Positions 8,261-16,001 of a DNA stretch of 38,723 nt are shown in pieces. Below the pieces are notes generated by a model. It was not told the DNA's origin, ran no database searches, and saw nothing but the letters and a program-made list of their open reading frames with translations. The first letter of the stretch is position 1; each line of letters starts with the position of its first letter. Origin of the DNA: Ruminococcus flavefaciens (GTDB taxonomy: Bacteria > Bacillota > Clostridia > Oscillospirales > Ruminococcaceae); the NCBI RefSeq assembly GCF_900108555.1, contig NZ_FNWV01000018.1, positions 1-38,723 of the forward strand. Direction: 5' to 3'. Made by a program: the position numbers and the translations under genes.

Positions 8261-8304
8261 ATGTTGTAATTACAACATACTTTCATTCTTGATTATACTA
8301 TAAT
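8261..8304. promoter_or_regulatory. Divergent hcp/regulator promoters with 18-bp palindrome
   Basis: ATGTTGTAATTACAACAT (8261-8278) is a perfect palindrome centred at 8269.5. A plus-strand TATAAT lies at 8299-8304 (predicted start near 8311, dyad at -41.5, poor -35). A minus-strand TATAAT runs from 8297 to 8292, which puts the palindrome at about +7 to +24 of the regulator transcript. One site could therefore activate the hcp operon and repress the regulator. Confidence 0.75.
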
Positions 8305-8333
8305 GGATACAGAAAGTCAAGGAGGTATGACCT

Positions 8334-9029
8334 ATGATACGGAAAATAATTGAGATAGACGAAGAAAAATGCAACGGCTGCGGTCTGTGTGCAAAGGCTT
8401 GTCATGAAGGTGCTATCGCTATTATTGATGGCAAGGCAAAGCTCATGCGTGATGATTTCTGCGATGGCTTCGGGGACTGTCTCCCTGCCTGTCCGATGGA
8501 CGCTATCCACTTCATAGAGCGTGAAGCGGCAGCCTATGACGAAAAGGCGGTACAAGCAAATAAGCAGAAGCAGTCCGCCTGTGCAGGATTTACTTGCCCC
8601 GGCTCGGCTTTGCAGAGCTTTACACCAAAAGAAGATGACAGCGATGTTCGTGTTCCAGGCTGTCTGAGACAATTCCCGATACAGATAAAGCTCCTGCCGA
8701 CTAATGCACCCTATTTCAACGGTGCTGATCTGCTTATCGCTGCGGACTGTACAGCTTACGCCTACGGGAACTTCCACCATGATTTCATTAGGGGAAAGAT
8801 AACGATGATCGGCTGTCCGAAGCTCGATGCTGTTGATTACTCCGAAAAGCTGACTGAGATATTCCGAAACAACGATATAAAGAGCATTACGCTCACAAGA
8901 ATGACCGTGCCTTGCTGCGGTGGTATGGAGTATGCTATCAAGAGAGCTATCGAAGCAAGCGGCAAGACCATTCCGCTTGAAGTCGCTGTTATCTCGCCCG
9001 ACGGAAATATAGTTGAAATAAGAAAATAA
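8334..9029 (+). CDS. 4Fe-4S ferredoxin-domain protein of the hcp operon
   Basis: 231 residues. Residues 1-65 form a two-cluster ferredoxin ([14 protein letters not shown], then [12 protein letters not shown], in which the second cysteine is replaced so the cluster may be incomplete). The C-terminal domain contains spaced cysteines ([35 protein letters not shown]) and resembles the ferredoxin-like proteins regularly found beside clostridial hcp genes. It probably feeds electrons to Hcp (inference). GGAGG lies 8 nt before the ATG. The hcp start is 14 nt downstream, so the two are co-transcribed. Confidence 0.82.
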   Translation: MIRKIIEIDEEKCNGCGLCAKACHEGAIAIIDGKAKLMRDDFCDGFGDCLPACPMDAIHFIEREAAAYDEKAVQANKQKQSACAGFTCPGSALQSFTPKEDDSDVRVPGCLRQFPIQIKLLPTNAPYFNGADLLIAADCTAYAYGNFHHDFIRGKITMIGCPKLDAVDYSEKLTEIFRNNDIKSITLTRMTVPCCGGMEYAIKRAIEASGKTIPLEVAVISPDGNIVEIRK

Positions 9030-9043
9030 CGGAGGCATCTATC

Positions 9044-10672
9044 ATGGAACAGAAAATGTTTTGCTATCAGTGTCAGGAAACCGCTGGGTGCAAGGGCTGT
9101 ACTGCCTGCGGAGTATGCGGAAAAACGCCCGAAGTTGCGGCTATGCAGGATCTGCTCGTCTATGTGACAAAGGGGCTGTCCGCAGTAACAACTCAGCTTC
9201 GTGCAGAGGGGCAGACAGTCGATAAGGCTGTTAATCATCTTTTCAGCGTGAACCTGTTTATCACGATCACCAATGCAAATTTCGATCTCGACAGCATTAC
9301 CGCTAAGGTTACTGAAACACTTGCAGTCAAAGAAGAATTGCTCGGGCAGGTGCAGAATAAAGAATCACTCCCCGAAGCAGCACTTTGGAACGGAACGGAC
9401 TATGCCGAGAAAGCAAAGTCTGTCGGTGTGCTTGCAACGGAAAATGAAGATATACGTTCTTTGCGTGAGCTGATAACCTACGGTATCAAGGGACTTGCGG
9501 CATACACCAAACACGCAAATGCTCTGCTTAGTGATGACGAGGATCTTGATGCGTTCATGCAGTCGGCACTTGCCAAAACGCTTGATGACAGCCTTTCCGT
9601 TGATGACCTTGTGGCTCTAACACTTGAAGTCGGCAAGTACGGCGTTCAGGGTATGGCTGACCTCGACACTGCAAATACTTCCGCATACGGCAACCCTGAA
9701 ATAACCAGCGTTGACATCGGTGTACGCAAAAATCCTGCGATACTGATTTCCGGTCACGATCTGAAAGACCTCGAAATGCTCCTTGAACAGACAATGGACA
9801 CAGGCGTTGATGTTTACACCCACTCGGAGATGCTCCCTGCGCACTATTATCCGTTCTTCAAGAAATATCCTCATTTTGCAGGAAACTACGGAAATGCGTG
9901 GTGGAAGCAGAAAGAGGAATTTGAGAGCTTTAACGGTCCGGTTCTTATGACCACGAACTGCATTGTTCCGCCGAAGGACAGCTACAAGGACAGGCTGTGG
10001 ACTACGGGTGCTGCAGGCTATCCGGGGTGCAAGCATATTGACGCTCCTTACGGTGAGGTCAAGGATTTTTCGCCAATTATTGAGCAGGCAAAGAAATGTC
10101 CTCCTCCGACCGAGATCGAAACTGGTACTATCATCGGCGGTTTTGCTCACGAACAGGTTTTTACCCTTGCCGATAAGATCGTAGATGCCGTGAAATCGGG
10201 TGCTATCCGCAAGTTCGTTGTTATGGCAGGCTGTGACGGCAGGGCGAAGTCCAGAAGCTACTATGAGGATTTTGCAAAGGCTCTGCCGAAAGATACCGTT
10301 ATACTGACAGCAGGCTGTGCGAAATACAAGTACAACAAGCTAAACCTCGGTGACATCGGCGGTATCCCCAGAGTTCTCGATGCAGGACAGTGCAACGATT
10401 CTTATTCACTTGCTCTTATCGCCCTGAAGCTGAAAGAGGTATTCGGACTTGACGATGTGAACGAACTGCCTATTGCCTATAATATTGCGTGGTATGAGCA
10501 GAAAGCCGTTATCGTACTGCTGGCTCTGCTGTATCTCGGCGTGAAGAATATCCACCTCGGACCGACTCTGCCTGCATTCCTGTCACCGAATGTTGCAAGC
10601 GTGCTTGTAGAAAACTTTGGTATTGCAGGAATCACGACAGTTGAGGAAGATATGAGGATATTCGGCTTATGA
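9044..10672 (+). CDS. hcp: Hybrid cluster protein (hydroxylamine / NO reductase)
   Basis: 542 residues, full length for Hcp. The N-terminus has the cysteine-rich set C7, C10, C16, C19, C22, C25 in [20 protein letters not shown]. Later conserved segments include [55 protein letters not shown] and [10 protein letters not shown], which hold the hybrid Fe-S-O cluster ligands. The enzyme detoxifies NO or hydroxylamine in anaerobes. GGAGG precedes the ATG by 9 nt. The stop overlaps the next gene by ATGA (10669-10672). Control is by the HcpR-like regulator through the palindrome at 8261. Confidence 0.97.
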   Translation: MEQKMFCYQCQETAGCKGCTACGVCGKTPEVAAMQDLLVYVTKGLSAVTTQLRAEGQTVDKAVNHLFSVNLFITITNANFDLDSITAKVTETLAVKEELLGQVQNKESLPEAALWNGTDYAEKAKSVGVLATENEDIRSLRELITYGIKGLAAYTKHANALLSDDEDLDAFMQSALAKTLDDSLSVDDLVALTLEVGKYGVQGMADLDTANTSAYGNPEITSVDIGVRKNPAILISGHDLKDLEMLLEQTMDTGVDVYTHSEMLPAHYYPFFKKYPHFAGNYGNAWWKQKEEFESFNGPVLMTTNCIVPPKDSYKDRLWTTGAAGYPGCKHIDAPYGEVKDFSPIIEQAKKCPPPTEIETGTIIGGFAHEQVFTLADKIVDAVKSGAIRKFVVMAGCDGRAKSRSYYEDFAKALPKDTVILTAGCAKYKYNKLNLGDIGGIPRVLDAGQCNDSYSLALIALKLKEVFGLDDVNELPIAYNIAWYEQKAVIVLLALLYLGVKNIHLGPTLPAFLSPNVASVLVENFGIAGITTVEEDMRIFGL

Positions 10673-11142
10673 GAAGAAAAGACAGAGAAGTCACCGACCT
10701 GAGCGATATTATCGGTATAATGGAGAACTGCGATGTTTGCAGGCTTGCACTGAACGATGACGGCTATCCGTATATCCTGCCCCTGAACTTCGGTATGGCT
10801 GTGAACGGCGATAAGATAACGCTGTATTTTCATAGTGCCTTAGAGGGATACAAGGTCGGTCTTATCCGAAACGACAACAGAGCTTCCTTTGAGATGGACT
10901 GCAAGCACCAACTTCAATACTTTGAGGATAAGGGCTACTGCACAATGGCGTATGAGAGCGTTATCGGCAGAGGGCGTATCCGTATCCTTCCCGATGAGGA
11001 AAAGCTCCCAGCACTGAAATTGCTGATGGCGCATTACCATGAAGGAAAAGATGTGCCGTTCAGCACAGCGGCTATTCCGAGGACACTTGTGTATGCTTTG
11101 AAGGTTGAAAGCGTAACGGGGAAACGTAAGGCTGTCAAATAA
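10669..11142 (+). CDS. NimA-like flavoprotein (PNPOx split barrel)
   Basis: 157-residue protein of the pyridoxamine 5'-phosphate oxidase-like FMN-binding split-barrel family. The pattern [25 protein letters not shown] at the N-terminus and [24 protein letters not shown] match the 5-nitroimidazole reductase (Nim)-related group common in anaerobes. The physiological substrate is unknown, and nitro-compound reduction is only a family possibility. It is translationally coupled to hcp by a 4-bp overlap, so it probably belongs to the same nitrosative-stress response. Confidence 0.85.
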   Translation: MRRKDREVTDLSDIIGIMENCDVCRLALNDDGYPYILPLNFGMAVNGDKITLYFHSALEGYKVGLIRNDNRASFEMDCKHQLQYFEDKGYCTMAYESVIGRGRIRILPDEEKLPALKLLMAHYHEGKDVPFSTAAIPRTLVYALKVESVTGKRKAVK

Positions 11143-11162
11143 TTATATTTTTCATGACATAA

Positions 11163-11217
11163 GAAAAGGGCTATGTTCTCTGTGATCGTGTGTTGCGGGA
11201 GACATAACCCCTTTTTT
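11163..11217 (+). terminator. Terminator of the hcp operon
   Basis: A long imperfect stem (AAAAGGGCTATGT... with ...ACATAACCCCTTTT) is followed by a run of T. It ends the 8334-11142 operon before the marR promoter. Confidence 0.75.
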
Positions 11218-11253
11218 GTTTTCAAATAATTATTAGATAATTCAAAAAACTTC

Positions 11254-11300
11254 TTGACAAATGTACGAAACCGTACTATAATATAATTACGAAATCGTAC
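11254..11300 (+). promoter_or_regulatory. marR promoter with two operators
   Basis: TTGACA (11254-11259), 17 bp, TATAAT (11277-11282). Operator 1, GTACGAAACCGTAC (11263-11276), fills the spacer. Operator 2, TTACGAAATCGTAC (11287-11300), lies around the start site. The operators are spaced 24 bp apart, so binding would block RNA polymerase: autorepression of the marR-MATE operon. Confidence 0.82.
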
Positions 11301-11315
11301 AAAGGAGATCCTATT

Positions 11316-11741
11316 ATGAAACCGGAAACAAGAGAACTGGATAATATCTTCGCTTCTATCGACAACACCTACCGTGAAGCCGCCAAGCGCCTTGCGATCA
11401 CGGATACGGAGATGGACATTCTCTATGTCATCAACCTTGAAGGCAGCGGCTGCAATCAGAGCTGTCTGTACAAGCAGACGGGGCTGACAAAATCCACCGT
11501 CAATTCTGCTCTGCATAAGATGCAGGAGCGTGGCGAGATAGAGCTGATCTCGGGCGAGGGGCGCAATGTTTGTGTTCGTCTGACGGACAAGGGCAGAGTT
11601 CTTTCGGAGCGGACTGTGTGCCGTCTGATCGCATTCGAGGAGGAAGTGTTCGGCGAATGGACGCAGGAGGAATGGGAGCTGTTTATCTCGCTCAACCGCA
11701 GATTTTTGGAGCAGTTCAGAAAGAAGGTCGAAAGCCTGTGA
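11316..11741 (+). CDS. MarR-family repressor
   Basis: 141-residue MarR-type winged HTH protein: recognition region CLYKQTGLTKSTVNSALHKMQERGEIEL and wing ISGEGRNVCVRLTDKG. AAAGGAG lies 8 nt before the ATG. Two dyads overlap its strong promoter, so it should repress itself and the MATE gene, released by an efflux substrate. The stop overlaps the GTG start of the MATE gene by four bases. Confidence 0.92.
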   Translation: MKPETRELDNIFASIDNTYREAAKRLAITDTEMDILYVINLEGSGCNQSCLYKQTGLTKSTVNSALHKMQERGEIELISGEGRNVCVRLTDKGRVLSERTVCRLIAFEEEVFGEWTQEEWELFISLNRRFLEQFRKKVESL

Positions 11742-13069
11742 ATATACAGTTATCAGATCACTTTACATACCGCAGACTGCTCCGGTTTACTTTGCCGTCT
11801 ATCGTTATGATGGTATTCACTTCAATTTACGGCGTGGTAGACGGATTTTTCGTATCAAATTATGTGGGCAAAACGCCCTTTGCCGCAATCAATCTTATCA
11901 TGCCTTTTCTGATGATACTCGGTACTGTCGGCTTTATGGTCGGCACGGGCGGAAGTGCGCTTGTTGCTATGAATTTCGGGCTTGGGAACGACAAAAAGGC
12001 GAACCGCATTTTCTCAATGCTTATATATATCATCATAGGCTTAGGTCTGCTGTTTACGGTCATCGGCATCATTCTTGTTGAGCCGATGTCAAAGCTTCTC
12101 GGAGCGTCCGATGAAATGCTGCCCTACTGCGTGAAATACGGCAGGATCATTCTTCTTGCTCTAACGGCGTTTATGCTGCAAAATGTATTTCAGAGCTTTC
12201 TTGTGGCGGCTGAAAAGCCCACCTTCGGACTTATCATCACCGTTGCGGCAGGTCTTACAAATATGCTGCTCGACTGGCTGTTTATGGCGGTGTTCAGATG
12301 GGGCATCACAGGTGGAGCGGCTGCAACTGCGATTGCACAGATGGTGGGCGGCATCATACCGCTTGTCTATTTCATCATGCCAAACAAAAGCAAACTCCGA
12401 CTCGGAAAAATACAATTTGACGGCAAGGCTTTATTAAAGACCTGTACAAATGGTTCATCGGAATTTATGTCGAACATCTCGCTGTCTGTTGTTAGTATGC
12501 TCTATAATTATCAGCTTATGAAGCTTTCAGGCGAGGACGGCGTTTCCACCTATGGTGTGCTGATGTATGTGAATTTCATCTTCATCGCCGCATTTATCGG
12601 CTACTCGGTGGGAAGTGCGCCGATCGTCGGCTATCATCACGGTGCTGGTAATCACGATGAACTCAAAGGGCTTTTCCGCAAGAGCCTTGTCATTATTGGC
12701 ATTATGTCCGTTTCGATGTTCGTTTTAGCGGAGCTGTTGGCTGTTCCTTTTGGCAACATCTTTGTAGGTTATGATGATAATTTGCTTGAAATGACCGTAC
12801 ACGCATTCCGCATCTGCTCACTGATGTTTATAGTCTGCGGCTTTAATATCTACGGTTCAGGCTTCTTTACGGCACTTAACAACGGGCTGCTGTCCGCACT
12901 GATCTCCTTTGCAAGAACGCTTGTGTTTCAGGTGCTGTGTGTATTGCTCCTGCTCGTGATATTCGGGCTGAACGGTATCTGGTGTTCGGTGGTGGTCTCG
13001 GACGTGCTTGCACTTGTGCTGACGGCTGTCTGCCTGATAAAAGAAAGGAAGGTATATCATTATGCCTGA
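11738..13069 (+). CDS. MATE-family multidrug efflux protein
   Basis: 443 residues with about 12 hydrophobic segments and MATE features such as FTLPSIVMMVFTSIYGVVDGFFVSNYVG at the N-terminus and the internally repeated fold. It exports cationic drugs or metabolites using an Na+ or H+ gradient. The start is taken as GTG at 11738 (GTGA overlap with marR); the frame is open further upstream but only inside marR. The usual family length of about 450 supports this start. Confidence 0.9.
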   Translation: MNIQLSDHFTYRRLLRFTLPSIVMMVFTSIYGVVDGFFVSNYVGKTPFAAINLIMPFLMILGTVGFMVGTGGSALVAMNFGLGNDKKANRIFSMLIYIIIGLGLLFTVIGIILVEPMSKLLGASDEMLPYCVKYGRIILLALTAFMLQNVFQSFLVAAEKPTFGLIITVAAGLTNMLLDWLFMAVFRWGITGGAAATAIAQMVGGIIPLVYFIMPNKSKLRLGKIQFDGKALLKTCTNGSSEFMSNISLSVVSMLYNYQLMKLSGEDGVSTYGVLMYVNFIFIAAFIGYSVGSAPIVGYHHGAGNHDELKGLFRKSLVIIGIMSVSMFVLAELLAVPFGNIFVGYDDNLLEMTVHAFRICSLMFIVCGFNIYGSGFFTALNNGLLSALISFARTLVFQVLCVLLLLVIFGLNGIWCSVVVSDVLALVLTAVCLIKERKVYHYA

Positions 13070-13206
13070 TATAGATCATAAAGCATGATGTGCTTTGACT
13101 GTTGTAACGATACTGATTTTCCAACATTCTTTGCCTTAAATATTTGTTCCACATGACCGTAGTCTATTGGAACACTCAAAAAATGTTCCGCTGGGGTCAT
13201 AATCAG

Positions 13207-13228
13207 TATTGTGGAGCATACCACAATA
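13207..13228. repeat. 8-bp inverted repeat in the MATE-YeiH gap
   Basis: TATTGTGG-N6-CCACAATA. The 276-bp stretch 13070-13345 holds no gene. It carries this dyad, several GGAACA/TGTTCC words and the terminator at 13258. Its role is unknown; it may be a remnant of an inserted element. Confidence 0.45.
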
Positions 13229-13257
13229 GGAACACACCTAAATGGAACAGAATACTA

Positions 13258-13298
13258 AGCCCTCGGAAACGTCTTTCAAGCGTTTCTGAGGGCTTTTC
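13258..13298. terminator. Bidirectional terminator between MATE and YeiH genes
   Basis: AGCCCTCGGAAACG (13258-13271) pairs with CGTTTCTGAGGGCT (13281-13294), one G-T pair, followed by TTTTCC. It serves the convergent genes on both sides. Confidence 0.75.
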
Positions 13299-13345
13299 CT
13301 ATATGTATATAAGGTTATAATCAACTCGATGACAATGTAGGATCA

Positions 13346-14377
13346 TCAAACTATCCCCATAAACCATTCAACAGCAATAGCTACGATGACAACAAGTGCC
13401 GAAATAATAAAGCCGTGTATCATAGGAGCAATACCGGATTTTTTCATATCCTTGAAGCTTGTATTAAGACCTATTGCCGCCAGAGCAGTGACCATAAGGA
13501 ATTTGCTGACATTTTTCATTCCGAGTGAAACAGATTCGGGAATAAGTCCGAAACTGTTTACTGCGGTGAGTGCGAGAAAGCCCAAGATAAACCATGGAAA
13601 GATCTTAGCGATGTTGAAGTTGCTTTTTACTGTCTCTCCGATGCCGGCAGCAGCTTTACGCTTCAACCGAGCCGAGATCAGTGCAAAGATAATGACGGTC
13701 GGAATAATGGACAGCGTTCTCGTCAGCTTTACCATTGTAGCAAAATCTCCCGCCGCTTCGGAAAAAGCATAACCAGCGGCAACTACGCTTGATGTATCAT
13801 TGACTGCTGTACCTGCCCACAAGCCGTATGCCATATCGCTAAGCCCCATTGAATGTCCGATAACAGGAAATAGCAGTATCATCGCCATATCAAACAAGAA
13901 TGTTGCCGACATAGAATATGCAATGTCTGTATCGTCGGCATCAATGACAGGGGCGATGGCAGCAATTGCTGATCCGCCGCAGATGCCCGTTCCTGCCGAG
14001 ATCAGGTTGGATAGCTTCCAGTTGATTTTCAGCAGTTTTCCGACAATATATCCTCCGCCGAAGCAGGTCAGCAAGGTAAAGCACATTACACACAGCGACA
14101 TCTTGCCGACTTGCAGGACAATGCTGATATTAAGCGATGCTCCGAGCAGAATAATCGCAAATTTCAATATTTTCTTTGACGTAAATTTCAGTCCCCCCTT
14201 GAACAGCTCCGAAGGCTGTCTGATGCTGTTGATAATCATTCCTATAAACAGAGCGATCACAGATGCACCGATCAGCTTGATTGGCAGCAGGCTCTCCAAC
14301 AGCTTGGCGGCAGCGGCAATCACCAACGCAAGAGCGAAGCCGGGGACGAGATTAACGATACCTTTTACTTTAGACAT
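13346..14377 (-). CDS. yeiH: YeiH-family putative sulfate/anion exporter (UPF0324)
   Basis: 343-residue inner-membrane protein with about 10 hydrophobic segments. The conserved family segments GTGICGGSAIAAIAPVI and GLWAGTAVNDTSSVVAAG are both present. YeiH proteins are called putative sulfate exporters; the substrate is not settled. It is divergent from a LysR gene, as in many genomes (yeiE-yeiH pairing), with a four-half-site operator between them. GGAGGAAATTTCC supplies the ribosome site. On this element it may export sulfite or sulfate linked to the rhodanese/CoA-disulfide gene (inference). Confidence 0.92.
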   Translation of the reverse strand: MSKVKGIVNLVPGFALALVIAAAAKLLESLLPIKLIGASVIALFIGMIINSIRQPSELFKGGLKFTSKKILKFAIILLGASLNISIVLQVGKMSLCVMCFTLLTCFGGGYIVGKLLKINWKLSNLISAGTGICGGSAIAAIAPVIDADDTDIAYSMSATFLFDMAMILLFPVIGHSMGLSDMAYGLWAGTAVNDTSSVVAAGYAFSEAAGDFATMVKLTRTLSIIPTVIIFALISARLKRKAAAGIGETVKSNFNIAKIFPWFILGFLALTAVNSFGLIPESVSLGMKNVSKFLMVTALAAIGLNTSFKDMKKSGIAPMIHGFIISALVVIVAIAVEWFMGIV

Positions 14378-14426
14378 GGAAATTTCCTCCGTTCACAATT
14401 TCTATCTTGATTATACCACAGAAACG

Positions 14427-14476
14427 TGATAAAATCTAATTATCATTTGAAATCAGGTGATAACAATGAATTATCA
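14427..14476. promoter_or_regulatory. Divergent operator with four TGATAA half-sites
   Basis: Two identical-format dyads, TGATAA-N7-TTATCA at 14427-14445 and 14458-14476, repeat with a 31-bp period (about three helical turns). This fits a LysR tetramer contacting two dimer sites between its own gene and yeiH. Confidence 0.75.
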
Positions 14477-14491
14477 TAATGGGAGGATACT

Positions 14492-15367
14492 ATGGTAGAT
14501 TTCAGGATAAAGACCTTTCTTACGCTTTGCAGTGTCATGAATTACAGAAAAATAGCAGAACTGCTGAACATGACCCAGCCTGCCGTAACACAGCATATTC
14601 ATTATTTGGAAGAAGAATATCATTGCAAGCTGTTTCTCTATGACCGACACACACTTACACTTACACCGGAGGGTGAACTACTGAAGAATTATGCAGAGAA
14701 TATTTCCTATCAGGAGAAAAGACTATTTGAGAAAATGGGGCTTGTCAAGAAACGTTCTCTCAGGATCGGGGCAACTAAAACAATCGGTGAATATGTAATA
14801 ACAGAACAGGTTGCAAAATATTTGTCAAAGCCGCAGCAAACGATACTCGTTGATGTGGATAATACCAACAGATTGCTTGAGTTGTTAAAACAAGGTGAGC
14901 TTGATTTTGCTCTGATCGAAGGCTTTTTTGACAGTGCTGAATTTGAAAGCAGGCTCTATCGCTCCGAGCCTTTTATCGGTGTATGCAGTCCAACACATCG
15001 TTTTGCCGGAAAGACAGTTCCGCTTGATGAGGTGCTCAGCGAAACTCTGTTTTTGCGGGAGGAGGGTTCCGGAACACGAATGATTCTGGAACAGCTTTTA
15101 TCTGAACGAAATTGTACAACTGACCGTTTCAACAGAATCGTCTGTATCAGCAATTTTGGTCTTATGTCTGACCTGATCGCGCGTAATATAGGTATTACAT
15201 TTGCATATCAGGCAATACAAACAGCGGATAAGGGACTTGCTGAATTTCAAGTTGAGGGCTGGAAGATATACAGAGACTTCAATTATGTATTTCTGAACAA
15301 TCCTGATGCAGTAAAGGCTATTGAAGAATTTGAGGAGCTATCTGAAACTGTCGGTGAAAACAAGTAG
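14492..15367 (+). CDS. LysR-family regulator (YeiE/CysB-like type)
   Basis: 291 residues, full LysR length. The N-terminal HTH is RIKTFLTLCSVMNYRKIAELLNMTQPAVTQHIHYLEEEY, followed by the periplasmic-binding-like effector domain (RIGATKTIGEYVITEQVAKYL, FIGVCSPTHRFAGKTVPL). GGGAGG lies 5 nt before the ATG. It is divergent from yeiH and probably activates it through the TGATAA dyads. The effector is unknown; family relatives sense sulfur compounds. Confidence 0.92.
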   Translation: MVDFRIKTFLTLCSVMNYRKIAELLNMTQPAVTQHIHYLEEEYHCKLFLYDRHTLTLTPEGELLKNYAENISYQEKRLFEKMGLVKKRSLRIGATKTIGEYVITEQVAKYLSKPQQTILVDVDNTNRLLELLKQGELDFALIEGFFDSAEFESRLYRSEPFIGVCSPTHRFAGKTVPLDEVLSETLFLREEGSGTRMILEQLLSERNCTTDRFNRIVCISNFGLMSDLIARNIGITFAYQAIQTADKGLAEFQVEGWKIYRDFNYVFLNNPDAVKAIEEFEELSETVGENK

Positions 15368-15392
15368 AGTAATCTGTACGTCATAGAGCAAC

Positions 15393-15986
15393 TCATGCAG
15401 AGGTCGGCTCGACAATGCCGTGCGTGGCTTCATACTCCCTCACACGGCGATAGAATGTATTAGCCGACAAGCCCATTCTCCGCATAAAGTCCCTGCCTGT
15501 GATATTCTTCGACTTCCATTCCCCATAGAGCTGCCCGAATCTCGTCCAGTCGATTGCTATGGGTTTCCGTCCAGTGTACTTACCCTGTGTCTTTGCGATC
15601 TCGATGCCCTCACGCTGTCGCTGTTTGAGCTGTTCACGCTCCAGCTGAGAAAGGGCGGCGAACACGGTCAACATGAATTTTCCTGACGGAGTATTGGTGT
15701 CGATATTTTCCTTGTGGCTGACGAGGGTAACGCCCTTTTTTGTAAGGGTGTCGATGATGTTCAGCAAGTCCTTTGTGGAGCGTCCTAAACGGCTGATACT
15801 CTCGATGTAGAGGGTATCTCCTTCACGCACATAGTCGAGCATTGCTCTGAGCTGTGGGCGGTTTGCGTTTGCTCCTGACATCTTCTCGGAGAAGATACGG
15901 TCAACCTGATAATCGCACATGATCTCCTGCTGTCTTGCTGTCTCCTGATGTTCCGTGGAAACACGGATATAACCTATTCTACTCAT
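15393..15986 (-). CDS. Small serine recombinase (resolvase/invertase)
   Basis: 197-residue recombinase with catalytic S10 in YIRVSTEHQ, the core IESISRLGRSTKDLLNIIDTL, the E helix FAALSQLEREQLKQRQREGI and a C-terminal HTH (ITGRDFMRRMGLSANTFYRRV). It is intact. It sits 15 bp downstream of the relaxase stop on the same strand, so it probably belongs to the mobilization operon and could resolve multimers of the circular form (inference). It is distinct from the large recombinase at 20923 and from the IS-broken one at 1618. Confidence 0.9.
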   Translation of the reverse strand: MSRIGYIRVSTEHQETARQQEIMCDYQVDRIFSEKMSGANANRPQLRAMLDYVREGDTLYIESISRLGRSTKDLLNIIDTLTKKGVTLVSHKENIDTNTPSGKFMLTVFAALSQLEREQLKQRQREGIEIAKTQGKYTGRKPIAIDWTRFGQLYGEWKSKNITGRDFMRRMGLSANTFYRRVREYEATHGIVEPTSA

Positions 15987-16001
15987 AAAATCTTCCTCTC
16001 T

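Noticed and set aside
8298..9038. 246-codon minus-strand frame opposite the ferredoxin-like gene
   Set aside because: Shadow of a gene with clear cluster motifs; composition is unlike a real protein.
9617..10150. 177-codon minus-strand frame within hcp
   Set aside because: Antisense shadow of hcp, no recognisable domain or ribosome site.
13070..13345. Second insertion sequence remnant in the MATE-YeiH gap
   Set aside because: Repeated GGAACA words and a dyad are present, but there is no transposase fragment or paired ends.
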